Positions 26,122 through 35,646 of a stretch of 64,000 bases of DNA are shown piece after piece. The notes beneath the pieces were generated by a model. It did not search any database, was not told the origin of the DNA, and was given only the letters and a program-made list of their open reading frames with translations. Made by a program: the position numbers and the translations under genes. Each line of letters opens with the position of its first letter. Within the stretch, counting starts at the first letter, position 1. Origin of the DNA: an uncultured Flavihumibacter sp. (GTDB lineage Bacteria > Bacteroidota > Bacteroidia > Chitinophagales > Chitinophagaceae); assembly GCA_902168225.1 (NCBI GenBank), contig CABHOW010000164.1, positions 48,816-112,815 on the forward strand. Reading direction: 5' to 3'.

Positions 26122-27258
26122 ATGACGAAAAAATTATTTGTTTCTGTATTAATTATAATAACAGTTATTTCTGTTAATGCACAGCAAAAAGTAGATATAC
26201 AAAAAAACAATTTAAAGTTATCAGTTGATTTAACTTCAATTGCACACCCATTAGATAAAATATATTTAACCTACTATAATACTAGTACCAAAGTAAGATT
26301 TATTGATAGCATAGACGTTAGTCAATCACGTATTGCAAATTTTACTACCTACTTGCCTGAACCTATTTTAGGAACATTAAGAATTGCACGCGATGCTTAC
26401 AATATCTTTCTGGAAGAAGGGGCAATTACAGTTACTGCTAAAGATTCATTAAGTAAAAGCACTGTTAAAGGTTCGGCAGCACATATTGAATATCTTAACT
26501 TAAAAAACCGGATAGCAGTATACGACGAACCTAGTAAAATATTATATACCAAGTATAGTGAGGCAAGTAGAAAAAATGATAGAGTAGCTGCCGATAAAAT
26601 AGTAGAATCGATTGATTCTTTAGAAAAAGTAATTAATGAGTCTGTTTATCTTCCCTTTATTAAGTCTGGGAAAAACTCCCCGGTTGTATTATTTGCCTTA
26701 ACACAATATGCTGGCTATGCGATTGATCCACAAAAAATTGAGCCGCTCTATAATCAATTAAACGTAAAGGTAAAAGAATTGCCGGGAGCAATTCGTTTTA
26801 AAGAGAAAATTATACTTGCTAAAAAAACAGAAATAGGGCAATATGCATTACCATTCATACAAAAAGATACAGCCGGGGTAGATGTTAGTTTAGCTTCATT
26901 TAAAGGAAAATATGTTTTACTCGATTTTTGGGCAAGCTGGTGCGGTCCATGCAGGGTAGAGAATCCCAATGTAGTTAATGCATTTAATAAATATAAAAAC
27001 AATGGATTTACAGTATTGAGCGTATCGTTAGATCAGCCTGGTGCAAGAGATAGATGGATTAAGGCTATTCATGATGATCAGCTAACCTGGACACATGTAT
27101 CGGATCTTAAATTTTGGGATAATGATGTTGCTAAGCAATATGGTATTCAAGCAATTCCTCAAAATTATCTTATAGATACAGAGGGAAAGATTATAGGAAA
27201 GAATTTAAGAGGAGAAGCATTACAAGCCAAATTAAATGAATTATTTAAAACCAAATAA
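26122..27258 (+). CDS. TlpA/AhpC-like thiol-disulfide oxidoreductase with DUF4369 domain
   Basis: 378 residues: signal peptide (MTKKLFVSVLIIITVISVNA), a DUF4369 domain at about 30-230, and a thioredoxin domain with active site WASWCGPC (Cys274, Cys277) and cis-Pro in QAIPQNY. Such fusions are common in Bacteroidota and act as periplasmic reductases. It is divergent from ypdA; a joint redox role is inference. Confidence 0.92.
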   Translation: MTKKLFVSVLIIITVISVNAQQKVDIQKNNLKLSVDLTSIAHPLDKIYLTYYNTSTKVRFIDSIDVSQSRIANFTTYLPEPILGTLRIARDAYNIFLEEGAITVTAKDSLSKSTVKGSAAHIEYLNLKNRIAVYDEPSKILYTKYSEASRKNDRVAADKIVESIDSLEKVINESVYLPFIKSGKNSPVVLFALTQYAGYAIDPQKIEPLYNQLNVKVKELPGAIRFKEKIILAKKTEIGQYALPFIQKDTAGVDVSLASFKGKYVLLDFWASWCGPCRVENPNVVNAFNKYKNNGFTVLSVSLDQPGARDRWIKAIHDDQLTWTHVSDLKFWDNDVAKQYGIQAIPQNYLIDTEGKIIGKNLRGEALQAKLNELFKTK

Positions 27259-27288
27259 CTGCTCTGTTATCGTATTTTAAAAATTATT

Positions 27289-28437
27289 TTATAACTTCTT
27301 CAGCCCCATTATTGCTCTCTCCAAAGTCTCTTCTTTTTTCGCAAAACAAAAACGAAGTACTTTATTATCTTCTCCGGATTGATAAAATGCAGATACAGGA
27401 ATAGTTGCAATACCATATTCCTTTGTTAAGCGAATAGCTAAATCTTTATCGGATTCTTTTGAAAAACCGGCATAACTATAACATTCAAAATAACTACCAT
27501 GAGAAGGTATACAGGTAAACGGTGTGCCCTGCATGAGTGTTCTGAAATAGTCTCTTTTTTGTTGTATAAATTTCCCCAATCCCGTATAGGCTTCTGTATT
27601 ATCTAAATAATTGGCGAGCGCTACTTGCTTTGGGGTATCGCACGTAAAGCCATTAAACTGATGCACTTTTCTAAATTCTTTCATCAACTCTTCAGGAGCT
27701 ATACAATAGCCTAATTTCCACCCTGTACAATGATAGGTTTTACCAAAAGAAAAACAAACGAAGCTGCGCTGCCATAAATCAGGATAGCGTAATATACTTT
27801 GATGGGTCAGCTCATCAAATATTAAATGTTCGTACACTTCATCACTTAAAATAAAAATATTTGTATTTGCCACAATCTCATGCAAGGCTTGCATATCTTC
27901 TTTTGAAAGTACTGCACCTGTAGGATTATGGGGTGAATTGATCATGATAAGCTTGGTACGGGGATTAATTTTTTGTTTTACTTCATCCCAAGGAATAGAA
28001 TAGTCAGGATATTGCAAGGAGATAGTTATAGCTTTTGCCCCATTCACCTCTATATTGGGTATATAGCTATCATAGGCAGGTTCAAAAACAATCACTTCAT
28101 CTCCCGGTTCTAGGATTGTAGTAAGTGCTGTATAAATAGCATAGGTTCCTCCGGGAGTAATAGTTATCTCCGTTTCCGGGTTAATGGTAGCTTGATATAA
28201 TTGTTTCGCTTTATTCGCTAGTTTCTCGCGTAGTAATGGCAAGCCTGCCATATGTGTGTATTGATTTTGATTATCCATCATAGCTCGATACACCAATTCA
28301 CGCAATTCCTCACTCATCGGAAAATCGGGAAAACCTTGTCCGAGGTTAACGGCTTGGTGTTGTACAGCAAGCTGACTCATCACCGTGAAAATAGTAGTAC
28401 CAACATGGGGTAGCTTAGAAGAAATAAAAGGGTGCAC
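27289..28437 (-). CDS. pyridoxal-phosphate aminotransferase (methionine aminotransferase-like)
   Basis: 382 residues, fold type I. PLP lysine Lys233 lies in SFGKTYHCTGWKLGY, with the conserved NSPHNPTGAVLS and SDEVYEH motifs. The FSFGKTYHxTGWK form is typical of YbdL-type methionine or kynurenine aminotransferases. It starts with GTG. Probably takes part in methionine salvage or aromatic amino acid turnover; the exact donor cannot be given. Confidence 0.88.
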   Translation of the reverse strand: MHPFISSKLPHVGTTIFTVMSQLAVQHQAVNLGQGFPDFPMSEELRELVYRAMMDNQNQYTHMAGLPLLREKLANKAKQLYQATINPETEITITPGGTYAIYTALTTILEPGDEVIVFEPAYDSYIPNIEVNGAKAITISLQYPDYSIPWDEVKQKINPRTKLIMINSPHNPTGAVLSKEDMQALHEIVANTNIFILSDEVYEHLIFDELTHQSILRYPDLWQRSFVCFSFGKTYHCTGWKLGYCIAPEELMKEFRKVHQFNGFTCDTPKQVALANYLDNTEAYTGLGKFIQQKRDYFRTLMQGTPFTCIPSHGSYFECYSYAGFSKESDKDLAIRLTKEYGIATIPVSAFYQSGEDNKVLRFCFAKKEETLERAIMGLKKL

Positions 28438-28478
28438 AATAGATTATTTAGTGCAAGATACTACATACGCTTTTAGCA

Positions 28479-29780
28479 TTATAATGCTAATGTATTCGAC
28501 AAGCGTTTCAACTCGATCTCGGCAATTTTAGCTGCATAAGATAAGTTGATCAATCGATAAGCCTCATTTTCATAGCTCTGCTGTGCTACTTTTAAATCAA
28601 TAATAGTAGATGCACCTAATGCAAAACGTTCTACAACCAAATCAAGTAATTTTTTTGAGAGCTCATAGTTTTGTTGGGATGTTTGTAATTGGGCTTTTGT
28701 AGAAGTATAAACCTGATAGGTTCTCAAGGCACCTGTTTCTACACTAAGCAAAAAAGCATCTCTTTGTGTTTTAGCAATACGTGTATTTATTTCTGCTATT
28801 TTTTGCTGACGCTTATTGATAGAACCATTATACAATGGAATAGCCAGGTTAAGTCCTACAAAAGGGCCCGAGCTTTGGTTTTGTAAAATAAATCCTGCCG
28901 CGCTGGTGGTATTGCTATAGTTAAAACCCGTTGTTCCCCGTAAGGTAGGTGCTCGTAAAGCAGCGGTTTCACGCTCGAGTAATTGGTTGATTTTTATCTG
29001 CTGTTCTGCAGCACTTATTTGTGGGTTTTGCAAGGCTGCATTTCTAATTTCTTGAAAATTGATTTGATTATCGATAATAATAGTATCCTTCACAACGATG
29101 GCAGAATCGGGTCTTACAAAGATGAGGTTTAACAAATTTACTTTCCCCTGATTAATTATCAATTCTTGCGCTTCTGCTTGTTGAACCAATGCATTATAAT
29201 CGAGATCGGCCTGAAAAATATCTGCATTATTAGCTAAGCCTACTTCTTTTCTACTTTTTAAAATGCGCAATCTTTCACTGGCAACTTCCATCGATTTATG
29301 GATGGTTTGCAAAAAGTATTGCTGCCTTACAATATCATAGTATTGATTGGCAACACCTGCCATCGTATTTTGAATTTGCGCATTAAGTAAATTTTTACTA
29401 AGTAGCTCTAACTCTCCCAGGCGCTTTTTGGTAGCTTGTACGCGAAATCCATTGAACAATAATATACCGCCGGTAACTCCTGCAGTAAGGGTATTAGAAC
29501 TAACACCGCTTCTTTTTAGATCTCTGGAGGGATCGGGGAATTTTTGATTGATACTTTGTACCGTTTCATTATCTGTAGCGGTAGCATTAACAGTAGGCAA
29601 GGCGCCTGCAATACCGATATTATTATTGATAGCGGCTATATCCAGATTGTCTTTTGCAAGTTGAATATCATAGCTATTCTTAAGTGCGATGGAAATAGCA
29701 TTGGGTAAGGTAAGTACTTGTTGAGAAGTGGCTTGTAGCGTTAGTAAAGCGCCAATAAGATAAAGAATTGATTTACGCAT
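28479..29780 (-). CDS. TolC family outer membrane protein
   Basis: 433 residues, signal peptide MRKSILYLIGALLTLQATSQ, TolC repeats, and the closing KLLDLVVERFALGASTIIDLKVAQQSYENEAYRLINLSYAAK. Unlike the TolC in the efflux operon, no adaptor or pump gene accompanies it here, so its partner is elsewhere. Confidence 0.9.
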   Translation of the reverse strand: MRKSILYLIGALLTLQATSQQVLTLPNAISIALKNSYDIQLAKDNLDIAAINNNIGIAGALPTVNATATDNETVQSINQKFPDPSRDLKRSGVSSNTLTAGVTGGILLFNGFRVQATKKRLGELELLSKNLLNAQIQNTMAGVANQYYDIVRQQYFLQTIHKSMEVASERLRILKSRKEVGLANNADIFQADLDYNALVQQAEAQELIINQGKVNLLNLIFVRPDSAIVVKDTIIIDNQINFQEIRNAALQNPQISAAEQQIKINQLLERETAALRAPTLRGTTGFNYSNTTSAAGFILQNQSSGPFVGLNLAIPLYNGSINKRQQKIAEINTRIAKTQRDAFLLSVETGALRTYQVYTSTKAQLQTSQQNYELSKKLLDLVVERFALGASTIIDLKVAQQSYENEAYRLINLSYAAKIAEIELKRLSNTLAL

Positions 29781-29839
29781 ATCAATGAAGTTAAAGCGGC
29801 ATAAGGGATTTACTATTTATTTTACACGAGTGGGTAAAA

Positions 29840-30556
29840 TTAGCTAACAAGGGTGCCCACATTAGCGCCCTGAACTACTTGTAATAAATTACCCTGTGTA
29901 TTCATATCAAAAACGATGATCGGTAGTTTGTTTTCCATACAAAGTGTAAAAGCTGTCATATCCATTACTTTCAAGTTTTTAGCAATGGCTTCCTGAAAGC
30001 TGATTTTTTCAAATTTCACTGCCGTCGGATCTTTTTCAGGATCGGCACTATACACACCATCCACCCTTGTACCTTTTAAAATAACGTCGGCTTTCATTTC
30101 TATAGCCCGCAAAGAGCCGGCTGTGTCCGTTGTGAAATAGGGGTTTCCCGTACCTGCACCAAAAATTACCACACGCCCTTTCTCCAGATGTCGGAGTGCT
30201 TTTCTTCTTATATAAGGCTCGGCCACTTGTTCCATATTAATGGCGCTTTGTAAACGGGTATATACCCCAATTCTTTCCAGCATAGCCTGCATGGCCATAG
30301 CATTGATGACCGTTGCTAACATTCCCATATAATCTCCATGTGCCCTTTCAATACCACTTTCTGCTTCATTCATCCCTCTGTAAATATTTCCTCCACCGAT
30401 TACAATAGCAACCTGCACCCCTAAATCAGTAACCCGCTTTATATCATGTGCATATTGCTCAATGATTTTGGGGTTGAATGGGTCGCCATTTTTTTGATCG
30501 CCTAATAAGGCTTCACCGGAAAGTTTTAGAAGAATACGTTTGAATTTAGGGAGCAT
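29840..30556 (-). CDS. pyrH: uridylate kinase
   Basis: Phosphorylates UMP to UDP. The ATG at 30556 gives [19 protein letters not shown]; an in-frame TTG at 30580 falls inside the promoter box and is rejected. Motifs: [49 protein letters not shown]. It has its own promoter separate from tsf. Confidence 0.96.
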   Translation of the reverse strand: MLPKFKRILLKLSGEALLGDQKNGDPFNPKIIEQYAHDIKRVTDLGVQVAIVIGGGNIYRGMNEAESGIERAHGDYMGMLATVINAMAMQAMLERIGVYTRLQSAINMEQVAEPYIRRKALRHLEKGRVVIFGAGTGNPYFTTDTAGSLRAIEMKADVILKGTRVDGVYSADPEKDPTAVKFEKISFQEAIAKNLKVMDMTAFTLCMENKLPIIVFDMNTQGNLLQVVQGANVGTLVS

Positions 30557-30577
30557 GTAGCTTGTTTTGCGTCGCAA

Positions 30578-30606
30578 CAAATATATTGCGAATCGCTAAA
30601 ATGCAA
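30578..30606 (-). promoter_or_regulatory. promoter of pyrH
   Basis: Reverse strand TTG (30606-30604), 18-base spacer, TATATTTG (30585-30578), about 20 bases before the ATG. Confidence 0.6.
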
Positions 30607-30695
30607 CTAAATATTTCTATCAGATACGTATCAATTTTTCTAAGTTAGGGGCTAACTGCTGCGATTTTGTATGGATATATACATGCATTCCTTCC

Positions 30696-30727
30696 AAAAA
30701 AAATCCCGCGGCTTAAGTGCGGCGGGA
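30696..30727 (-). terminator. rho-independent terminator of the rplM-rpsI-rpsB-tsf operon
   Basis: On the reverse strand TCCCGC / GCGGGA stem around a CGCACTTAAGCC loop, then a run of eight T. It lies between the tsf stop and pyrH promoter. Confidence 0.9.
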
Positions 30728-30754
30728 TCAAGTATATCAAAAGTATAGGAGTTA

Positions 30755-31594
30755 CTAACCTAGTGCTACTCTTCTGAATTCGGTAACGGTAACATCACCA
30801 GCACTCTTTAAGTAAGCTTCTACATTGATGCTGCCATCTTTTACAAAAGCCTGTGCTAATAATGTATTTTCTTTGAAGAAAGCATTCAATTTTCCTTCTG
30901 CGATTTTCGCGATCATTTCATCGGGTTTACCCGCCATTTTAGGATCTGCTTTCATCGTTTCTACCACAATTGCTCTTTCCCTTTCAACCACATCTGCAGG
31001 AATACTGTTGGCATCGACTGCAAGAGGATTCATGGCTGCAATTTGCATAGCCACATCTTTACCTGCTTCAGCAGCTTCTTTATTTAAACCTACCAATACA
31101 CCCATACGGTTAGCACCATGAATATAAGAAGCCACATAAGGTGCTTCGATACGATCGAATTTAGCAATGCCGATTTTTTCACCTATCGCTGCTAATTTAT
31201 CATTGATCAGATCAGCTATTTTGGCGCCATTGATCACCACTTCATTTAATTCTTCCGCAGATTTCACATTATTCGAAACAGCTGCATCGGCAATAGAAGT
31301 TGCAAAAGCAACAAAATCGGCGTTCTTAGAAACGAAATCTGTTTCACAAGAAATACAAACAACAAAACCTGTTTTGTTATCGGCAGAAGTTTTAGCGATG
31401 ATCACACCTTCTTTGGCTTCGCGGTCGCTACGTTTAGCTGCTACTTTTTGTCCTTGCTTGCGCAACCAATCGATGGCTGCTTCAAAATCTCCGTTGGTTT
31501 CTGTTAATGCTTTTCTGCAATCCATCATGCCGGCACCTGTTGCCTGGCGCAGTTTATTAATTTCTGCTGCTGTAATAGCTACTGTAGTTGACAT
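30755..31594 (-). CDS. tsf: elongation factor Ts
   Basis: 279 residues with the UBA-like N-terminus (INKLRQATGAGMMDCRKALTETNGD) and the core motif FVVCISCETDFVSKNADF. Recycles EF-Tu. Follows rpsB as in most bacteria. Confidence 0.97.
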   Translation of the reverse strand: MSTTVAITAAEINKLRQATGAGMMDCRKALTETNGDFEAAIDWLRKQGQKVAAKRSDREAKEGVIIAKTSADNKTGFVVCISCETDFVSKNADFVAFATSIADAAVSNNVKSAEELNEVVINGAKIADLINDKLAAIGEKIGIAKFDRIEAPYVASYIHGANRMGVLVGLNKEAAEAGKDVAMQIAAMNPLAVDANSIPADVVERERAIVVETMKADPKMAGKPDEMIAKIAEGKLNAFFKENTLLAQAFVKDGSINVEAYLKSAGDVTVTEFRRVALG

Positions 31595-31681
31595 ATGCTT
31601 AATTTTTTTCTATAGTAAAAGAAGAATGGCCGACAAATGTCAACCATTCTTTATAATGTTTCAAATGATGAAATAGTTATC

Positions 31682-32575
31682 TTAACGAGCACCACCACCA
31701 CTTGCAGGGCGGCGATTGCTGGGTACACGGCGTTTAGGGGCACCTGCTCCGGGAGCGCCAGCTGCAGCACTGCGTCCTCTGCCACCTCTACCACCTTCTG
31801 CTTGAGCTTCTGCTTCTAAGCGGCGAGCCCTTGCTTCATTTTCATTATTGTTATCATCTGCTTCTTCCTCATCTTTTGAAGCCTGACGCTCTGCTAAGCC
31901 TTCGGCTATAGCAGCAACAATATAGTTAGTGATGATAGCGATAGATTTTGTAGCATCGTCATTAGCAGGAATAGCAAAATCTACCTTATTAGGATCACAG
32001 TTAGTATCTACCATACCAAATGTAGTGATACCTAGACGTTTTGCTTCGGCTAATGCAATATGTTCGTGACCGATATCTACCAAGAATAAAGCAGCCGGTA
32101 AGCGACCTAATTGAGCGATACCGCCTAACACTTTCTCCATTTTATCCTTATCTCTACTTAATGTTAAACGTTCTTTTTTAGTAAGACTTTCAGCGCTACC
32201 ATCGTTCAACATTTTTTCGATGCTCTGCATTTTCTTTACGCTCTTACGTACGGTGTTGAAGTTGGTAAGCATACCACCTAACCAACGCTCAGTAGCATAA
32301 GGCATATTTACACGCTTCGCACATTCAGTAACAATTTCTTTTGCTTGTTTCTTGGTAGCAACAAACATGATCTTTTTACCGCTCTTTGCAATTTGCTTAA
32401 TAGCTGCAGCAGATTCTTGTAAGTAATCTACTGTTTTGTTAAGATCGATAATATGAATGCCCTTTTTCTCAGCGAAGATGTAAGGGAGCATTTTAGGATT
32501 CCACTTCTTTTTAAGGTGACCAAAGTGAACGCCGGCCTCCAATAATTGCTGTTGTAGTGAAGTGTTATTTTCCAT
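31682..32575 (-). CDS. rpsB: 30S ribosomal protein S2 with long C-terminal tail
   Basis: 297 residues. The S2 body (about 1-235) has LEAGVHFGHLKKKWNPKM and FLVDIGHEHIALAEAKRLGI. The last about 60 residues are an acidic piece (DEEEADDNNNENEAR) followed by an Ala/Gly/Arg-rich stretch, which S2 of model bacteria lacks or has shorter. Third gene of the rplM-rpsI-rpsB-tsf operon. Confidence 0.96.
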   Translation of the reverse strand: MENNTSLQQQLLEAGVHFGHLKKKWNPKMLPYIFAEKKGIHIIDLNKTVDYLQESAAAIKQIAKSGKKIMFVATKKQAKEIVTECAKRVNMPYATERWLGGMLTNFNTVRKSVKKMQSIEKMLNDGSAESLTKKERLTLSRDKDKMEKVLGGIAQLGRLPAALFLVDIGHEHIALAEAKRLGITTFGMVDTNCDPNKVDFAIPANDDATKSIAIITNYIVAAIAEGLAERQASKDEEEADDNNNENEARARRLEAEAQAEGGRGGRGRSAAAGAPGAGAPKRRVPSNRRPASGGGAR

Positions 32576-32608
32576 TGTATATATGTATTGTAATGTTTTG
32601 AAAAATGA

Positions 32609-32998
32609 TTAACGCTTGCTGAACTGGTAGCTTCTACGTGCTTTTTTGTGACCGAATTTCTTACGCTCAACGCTACGAGGATCGCGCTTCAATTGGCCTG
32701 CCGCCTTTAATACCGGACGGAATTCGGGATTCACTTCCAATAGGGCACGGGCAATACCTAATTTAGCCGCTTCAGCCTGGCCTTTTAAGCCACCGCCTTC
32801 AGCATTGATAATGACATCGAATTTACCCAAAACATCCGCCGTTTTCAACGGAGCTTCTACCTGATTTTGCAGATATACCAATGGGAAATAAGTTTTATAG
32901 TCTTTGTTGTTTACAGTGATCTTACCATCGCCCTTGCTGATGAAAACACGGGTAACAGCTTCTTTACGGCGACCAACTGCGTTTTTTTGTTTTTCCAT
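32609..32998 (-). CDS. rpsI: 30S ribosomal protein S9
   Basis: 129 residues starting MEKQKNAVGRRKEAVTRVF and ending with the basic RKKFGHKKARRSYQFSKR tail that reaches the P site tRNA. Directly downstream of rplM. Confidence 0.97.
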   Translation of the reverse strand: MEKQKNAVGRRKEAVTRVFISKGDGKITVNNKDYKTYFPLVYLQNQVEAPLKTADVLGKFDVIINAEGGGLKGQAEAAKLGIARALLEVNPEFRPVLKAAGQLKRDPRSVERKKFGHKKARRSYQFSKR

Positions 32999-33033
32999 TT
33001 TATTTTACTTGATACCTCCGGAAGAGGCGTGGT

Positions 33034-33477
33034 TTAGAATGTTAATGCTTTGGGTTGTTGTGCAGTATGTGGGTGATTGGCACCGGCATATACAAATAAT
33101 TTTTTGATCATTTTACGACCCAAACGATTTTTTGGCAACATCCCTTTTACCGCTCTTTCCATTACCACTTCAGGGCGGCGCTTTAACAGATCGCCGGCCG
33201 CTTCTTCTTTCTTACCACCGGGGTAACCAGAGAAGTTAATGTATTGCTTATCTTCCAGCTTATTACCGGTGAAAGCAACTTTATCGGCATTGATGACAAT
33301 TACATAATCGCCGCAATCTACGTGAGGCGTGTAATAGGCTTTGTTCTTACCACGGAGAACTGCCGCAATTTTGGAGGCAATGCGACCAACGGTTTGATTA
33401 GTACCGTCCACAACATACCAGTTGTGCTGTACGGTAGCCGCGTTAGCATGCTTGGTGGTGAAATGAAGTTTACTCAT
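33034..33477 (-). CDS. rplM: 50S ribosomal protein L13
   Basis: 147 residues; the ATG at 33477 gives MSKLHFTTKHANAATVQHNWYVVDG. Conserved NADKVAFTGNK and AVKGMLPKNRLGR are present. An in-frame upstream TTG is rejected because it would add 35 residues found in no L13. First gene of the translation operon. Confidence 0.96.
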   Translation of the reverse strand: MSKLHFTTKHANAATVQHNWYVVDGTNQTVGRIASKIAAVLRGKNKAYYTPHVDCGDYVIVINADKVAFTGNKLEDKQYINFSGYPGGKKEEAAGDLLKRRPEVVMERAVKGMLPKNRLGRKMIKKLFVYAGANHPHTAQQPKALTF

Positions 33478-33539
33478 ATCTTTTATTTTAATGAACCCGG
33501 CGCTATCCCGCCCGGATGGAATCCCCTTTTTTGGGACGG

Positions 33540-33569
33540 CAAAGGTGCGACTATACAATGGCTTTTCCA
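33540..33569 (-). promoter_or_regulatory. possible promoter of the rplM operon
   Basis: On the reverse strand TTG about 20 bases before CACCTTTG (33547-33540), one mismatch from TAnnTTTG. The leader down to rplM contains a GC-rich hairpin (CCGGGCGGGATAGCGCCGGG region), a possible site of ribosomal-protein autoregulation. Confidence 0.3.
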
Positions 33570-33652
33570 AGAAAAAGAGCATTTATTTTTAAAGGACCTC
33601 TTGTAACTTATTGATTATCAATAAAAATTTTGACTTATTTTATTAGCTGTAT

Positions 33653-33674
33653 CCTTCGACTCCGCTCAGGGTAC
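33653..33674. repeat. CCTTCGAC...GCTCAGGGT element, copy 1
   Basis: CCTTCGACTCCGCTCAGGGTA shares CCTTCGAC and GCTCAGGGT with a copy inside pheS at 37932-37955. It lies just upstream of the amidohydrolase start. Confidence 0.6.
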
Positions 33675-33695
33675 TTTCATTATCTTCACAAAACT

Positions 33696-34874
33696 TTGAG
33701 CTACCGAAAAATTACTGCCACACAAATTTTTGACGGTCATAGATTCCTTGCATCAGGAACTGTAATAATATTTGATAGTACCGGCACTATCATAGATATC
33801 ATATCTAAAGAAGAGGCGGGAGAAGATGTAGAAAATGTTGAAGGTATCCTTTGTCCGGGTTTGATAAATGCACACTGCCATCTTGAGCTCAGCCACATGA
33901 AAGGCTTGATACCGGAGCATACCGGACTCCAAGATTTTATTGTAGATGTTGTTGGTAAACGCCATTTCCCGGAAGAAGAAATACGAAATGCGATTACCAA
34001 TGCAGAAAAAGAAATGATTGCCGACGGCATAATTGCAGTGGGAGATATTTGTAATAATACGCACACCCTTTTTCAGAAACAACAAAATAATATAGCCTAT
34101 TATAGTTTTATAGAAGTAAGTGGTTGGAACCCTGCAATTGCATCAATACGCTATGAGCACTCAAAAAAAATATTCGAAGCCTACCAATTCAACCCTCATA
34201 ATTCAAAGTTCATAATTCATAATTCCTCCCTCTCCCCCCACGCTCCCTATTCTGTTTCGAATGATTTATGGGATTTATTAACGCCACATTTCCCCGAAAA
34301 AACAATAACTATTCATAATCAAGAATCGGCAGCAGAAAATGAACTATTTAAAACCGGTACGGGGAAATTTAGAGATATGTATGCGAAGATGGGATTAGAT
34401 GATAGCCATTTTACACCAACAGGAAAAACAAGCCTACAATCATATTATTCTAAACTCGATGATGCTGCCAACAAAATTTTTGTACATAATACTTTTACCT
34501 CTCAAGAAGATATAAACTTTATAAACTCGTATCCCGCATCTCGCCTCTCGAAACCTCCTACGGTCTATGGTCAATCGTCTATGGTCTTTTTCTGCCTTTG
34601 CCCAAATGCTAACTTATACATCGAAAATAGGTTACCTCCCATCGATTTATTACGCAAGAACAATTGTACTATTATTTTAGGTACCGACAGTTTAGCCGGT
34701 AATCATCAACTCAGCATTAAATCAGAAATCAAAACGATTCAACAACATTTCCCTCATATTCCATTGGAAGAAATCTTAGGATGGGCTACAATCAACGGGG
34801 CACGTGCCTTAGAAATGGATACAACCCTTGGTAGTTTTGAAAAAGGGAAGCGGCCGGGATGGGCGGTGCTATAA
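33696..34874 (+). CDS. amidohydrolase (cytosine/adenosine deaminase-like)
   Basis: About 392 residues. I favour the TTG at 33696 (reads as LSYRKITATQIFDGHRFL) since codons further upstream come from a repeat element; no ATG exists in the N-terminal part. Metal ligands sit in LINAHCHLELSH (His60, His62 from this start), with SPHAPYSVS and the Asp in LGTDSLAGNH. The NAHCHLELS form is near that of aminodeoxyfutalosine deaminases, but the substrate is uncertain. Two heptamer arrays are read in frame within it (34197-34224 and 34526-34589), both in loop-like parts. Confidence 0.8.
   Translation: MSYRKITATQIFDGHRFLASGTVIIFDSTGTIIDIISKEEAGEDVENVEGILCPGLINAHCHLELSHMKGLIPEHTGLQDFIVDVVGKRHFPEEEIRNAITNAEKEMIADGIIAVGDICNNTHTLFQKQQNNIAYYSFIEVSGWNPAIASIRYEHSKKIFEAYQFNPHNSKFIIHNSSLSPHAPYSVSNDLWDLLTPHFPEKTITIHNQESAAENELFKTGTGKFRDMYAKMGLDDSHFTPTGKTSLQSYYSKLDDAANKIFVHNTFTSQEDINFINSYPASRLSKPPTVYGQSSMVFFCLCPNANLYIENRLPPIDLLRKNNCTIILGTDSLAGNHQLSIKSEIKTIQQHFPHIPLEEILGWATINGARALEMDTTLGSFEKGKRPGWAVL
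34197..34224. repeat. heptamer array inside the amidohydrolase gene
   Basis: CATAATT, CAAAGTT, CATAATT, CATAATT, read in frame as part of NPHNSKFIIHNSSLSPHAP. Same CATAATT word as the array at 855-910. Confidence 0.75.
34526..34589. repeat. two adjacent heptamer arrays inside the amidohydrolase gene
   Basis: CTCGTAT, CCCGCAT, CTCGCCT, CTCGAAA (34526-34553), then CCTCCTAC and GGTCTAT, GGTCAAT, CGTCTAT, GGTCTTT (34562-34589). The first set is the complement vocabulary of 34880-34928; both are in frame. Confidence 0.75.
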
Positions 34875-34879
34875 ATCAG

Positions 34880-34928
34880 AGATATCAGATACGAGATACG
34901 AGTTACGGGTTACGGGTTGCGGGTTCAA
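34880..34928. repeat. array of seven 7-base units after the amidohydrolase gene
   Basis: AGATATC, AGATACG, AGATACG, AGTTACG, GGTTACG, GGTTGCG, GGTTCAA, contiguous with no slip. It begins 6 bases after the stop codon and lies in the gap before the convergent methyltransferase. Confidence 0.85.
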
Positions 34929-34978
34929 TGCTACTCTTTCAATTGCCTTTAGCCCTAAGCGTTATTATTAGTTATATT

Positions 34979-35614
34979 TTATGAGCATTCTTTTCGAAGA
35001 AGTATTGCCAATATTCTTGGAATAGTCGACCGATCACCATCATCAAAAAACTCTTGTATAGTTTCTACAACGAATCCATTTTTTTGAGCGGCTTCTGTAA
35101 AATCAGAAACATGATGATTAAAACAAGTGACAACTTGTACACCTTCGGCAGTTTCAAATCTTGCTTTTGATCCTGTATATTGTTTGAAAGGGTGTAATTC
35201 GCCAACATAAACATATCCTCCACTTTTCATCACTATACTTAATTTTTGAAAAATAATTTCAAGATTTTCTATATGCTCAAGTACCAAACTAAATGTTGCT
35301 AAATCAAAATGATTTGTAGTAGCGAAAGTCCAATCCTCTAAAATATTTACTTGCATAAATTGAACATTCTCAGATTGAATTTTTTCTTTTGCCTTAGCCA
35401 GCATTTCTTCTGATAAATCTATCGCCAATACTGAACGCGCTTTTGTAGCAAGCCATTCCGTATTTTTCCCGGTACCGCAACCAATTTCTAAACAGTTTTC
35501 AAAAGCATGATTTTTTAAAAGAGAACGCAAGGCAAGCGCCTCCAGATCTCTTGTTTTATTTTCATTTGTATCGTATTGCTCAGCCCAGCTATTGTATGCA
35601 TTTTTTATGTTCAT
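34979..35614 (-). CDS. class I SAM-dependent methyltransferase
   Basis: 211 residues. Motif I is CLEIGCGTGKNTEWLA, followed by VLAIDLSEEMLAKA and DLATFSLVLEHIENL. This is the common small-molecule methyltransferase fold; the acceptor is not known. Single gene between a heptamer array and recO. Confidence 0.88.
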   Translation of the reverse strand: MNIKNAYNSWAEQYDTNENKTRDLEALALRSLLKNHAFENCLEIGCGTGKNTEWLATKARSVLAIDLSEEMLAKAKEKIQSENVQFMQVNILEDWTFATTNHFDLATFSLVLEHIENLEIIFQKLSIVMKSGGYVYVGELHPFKQYTGSKARFETAEGVQVVTCFNHHVSDFTEAAQKNGFVVETIQEFFDDGDRSTIPRILAILLRKECS

Positions 35615-35646
35615 ACAGTAAAGTTAAACAAAGAAATAAGGTGTTA

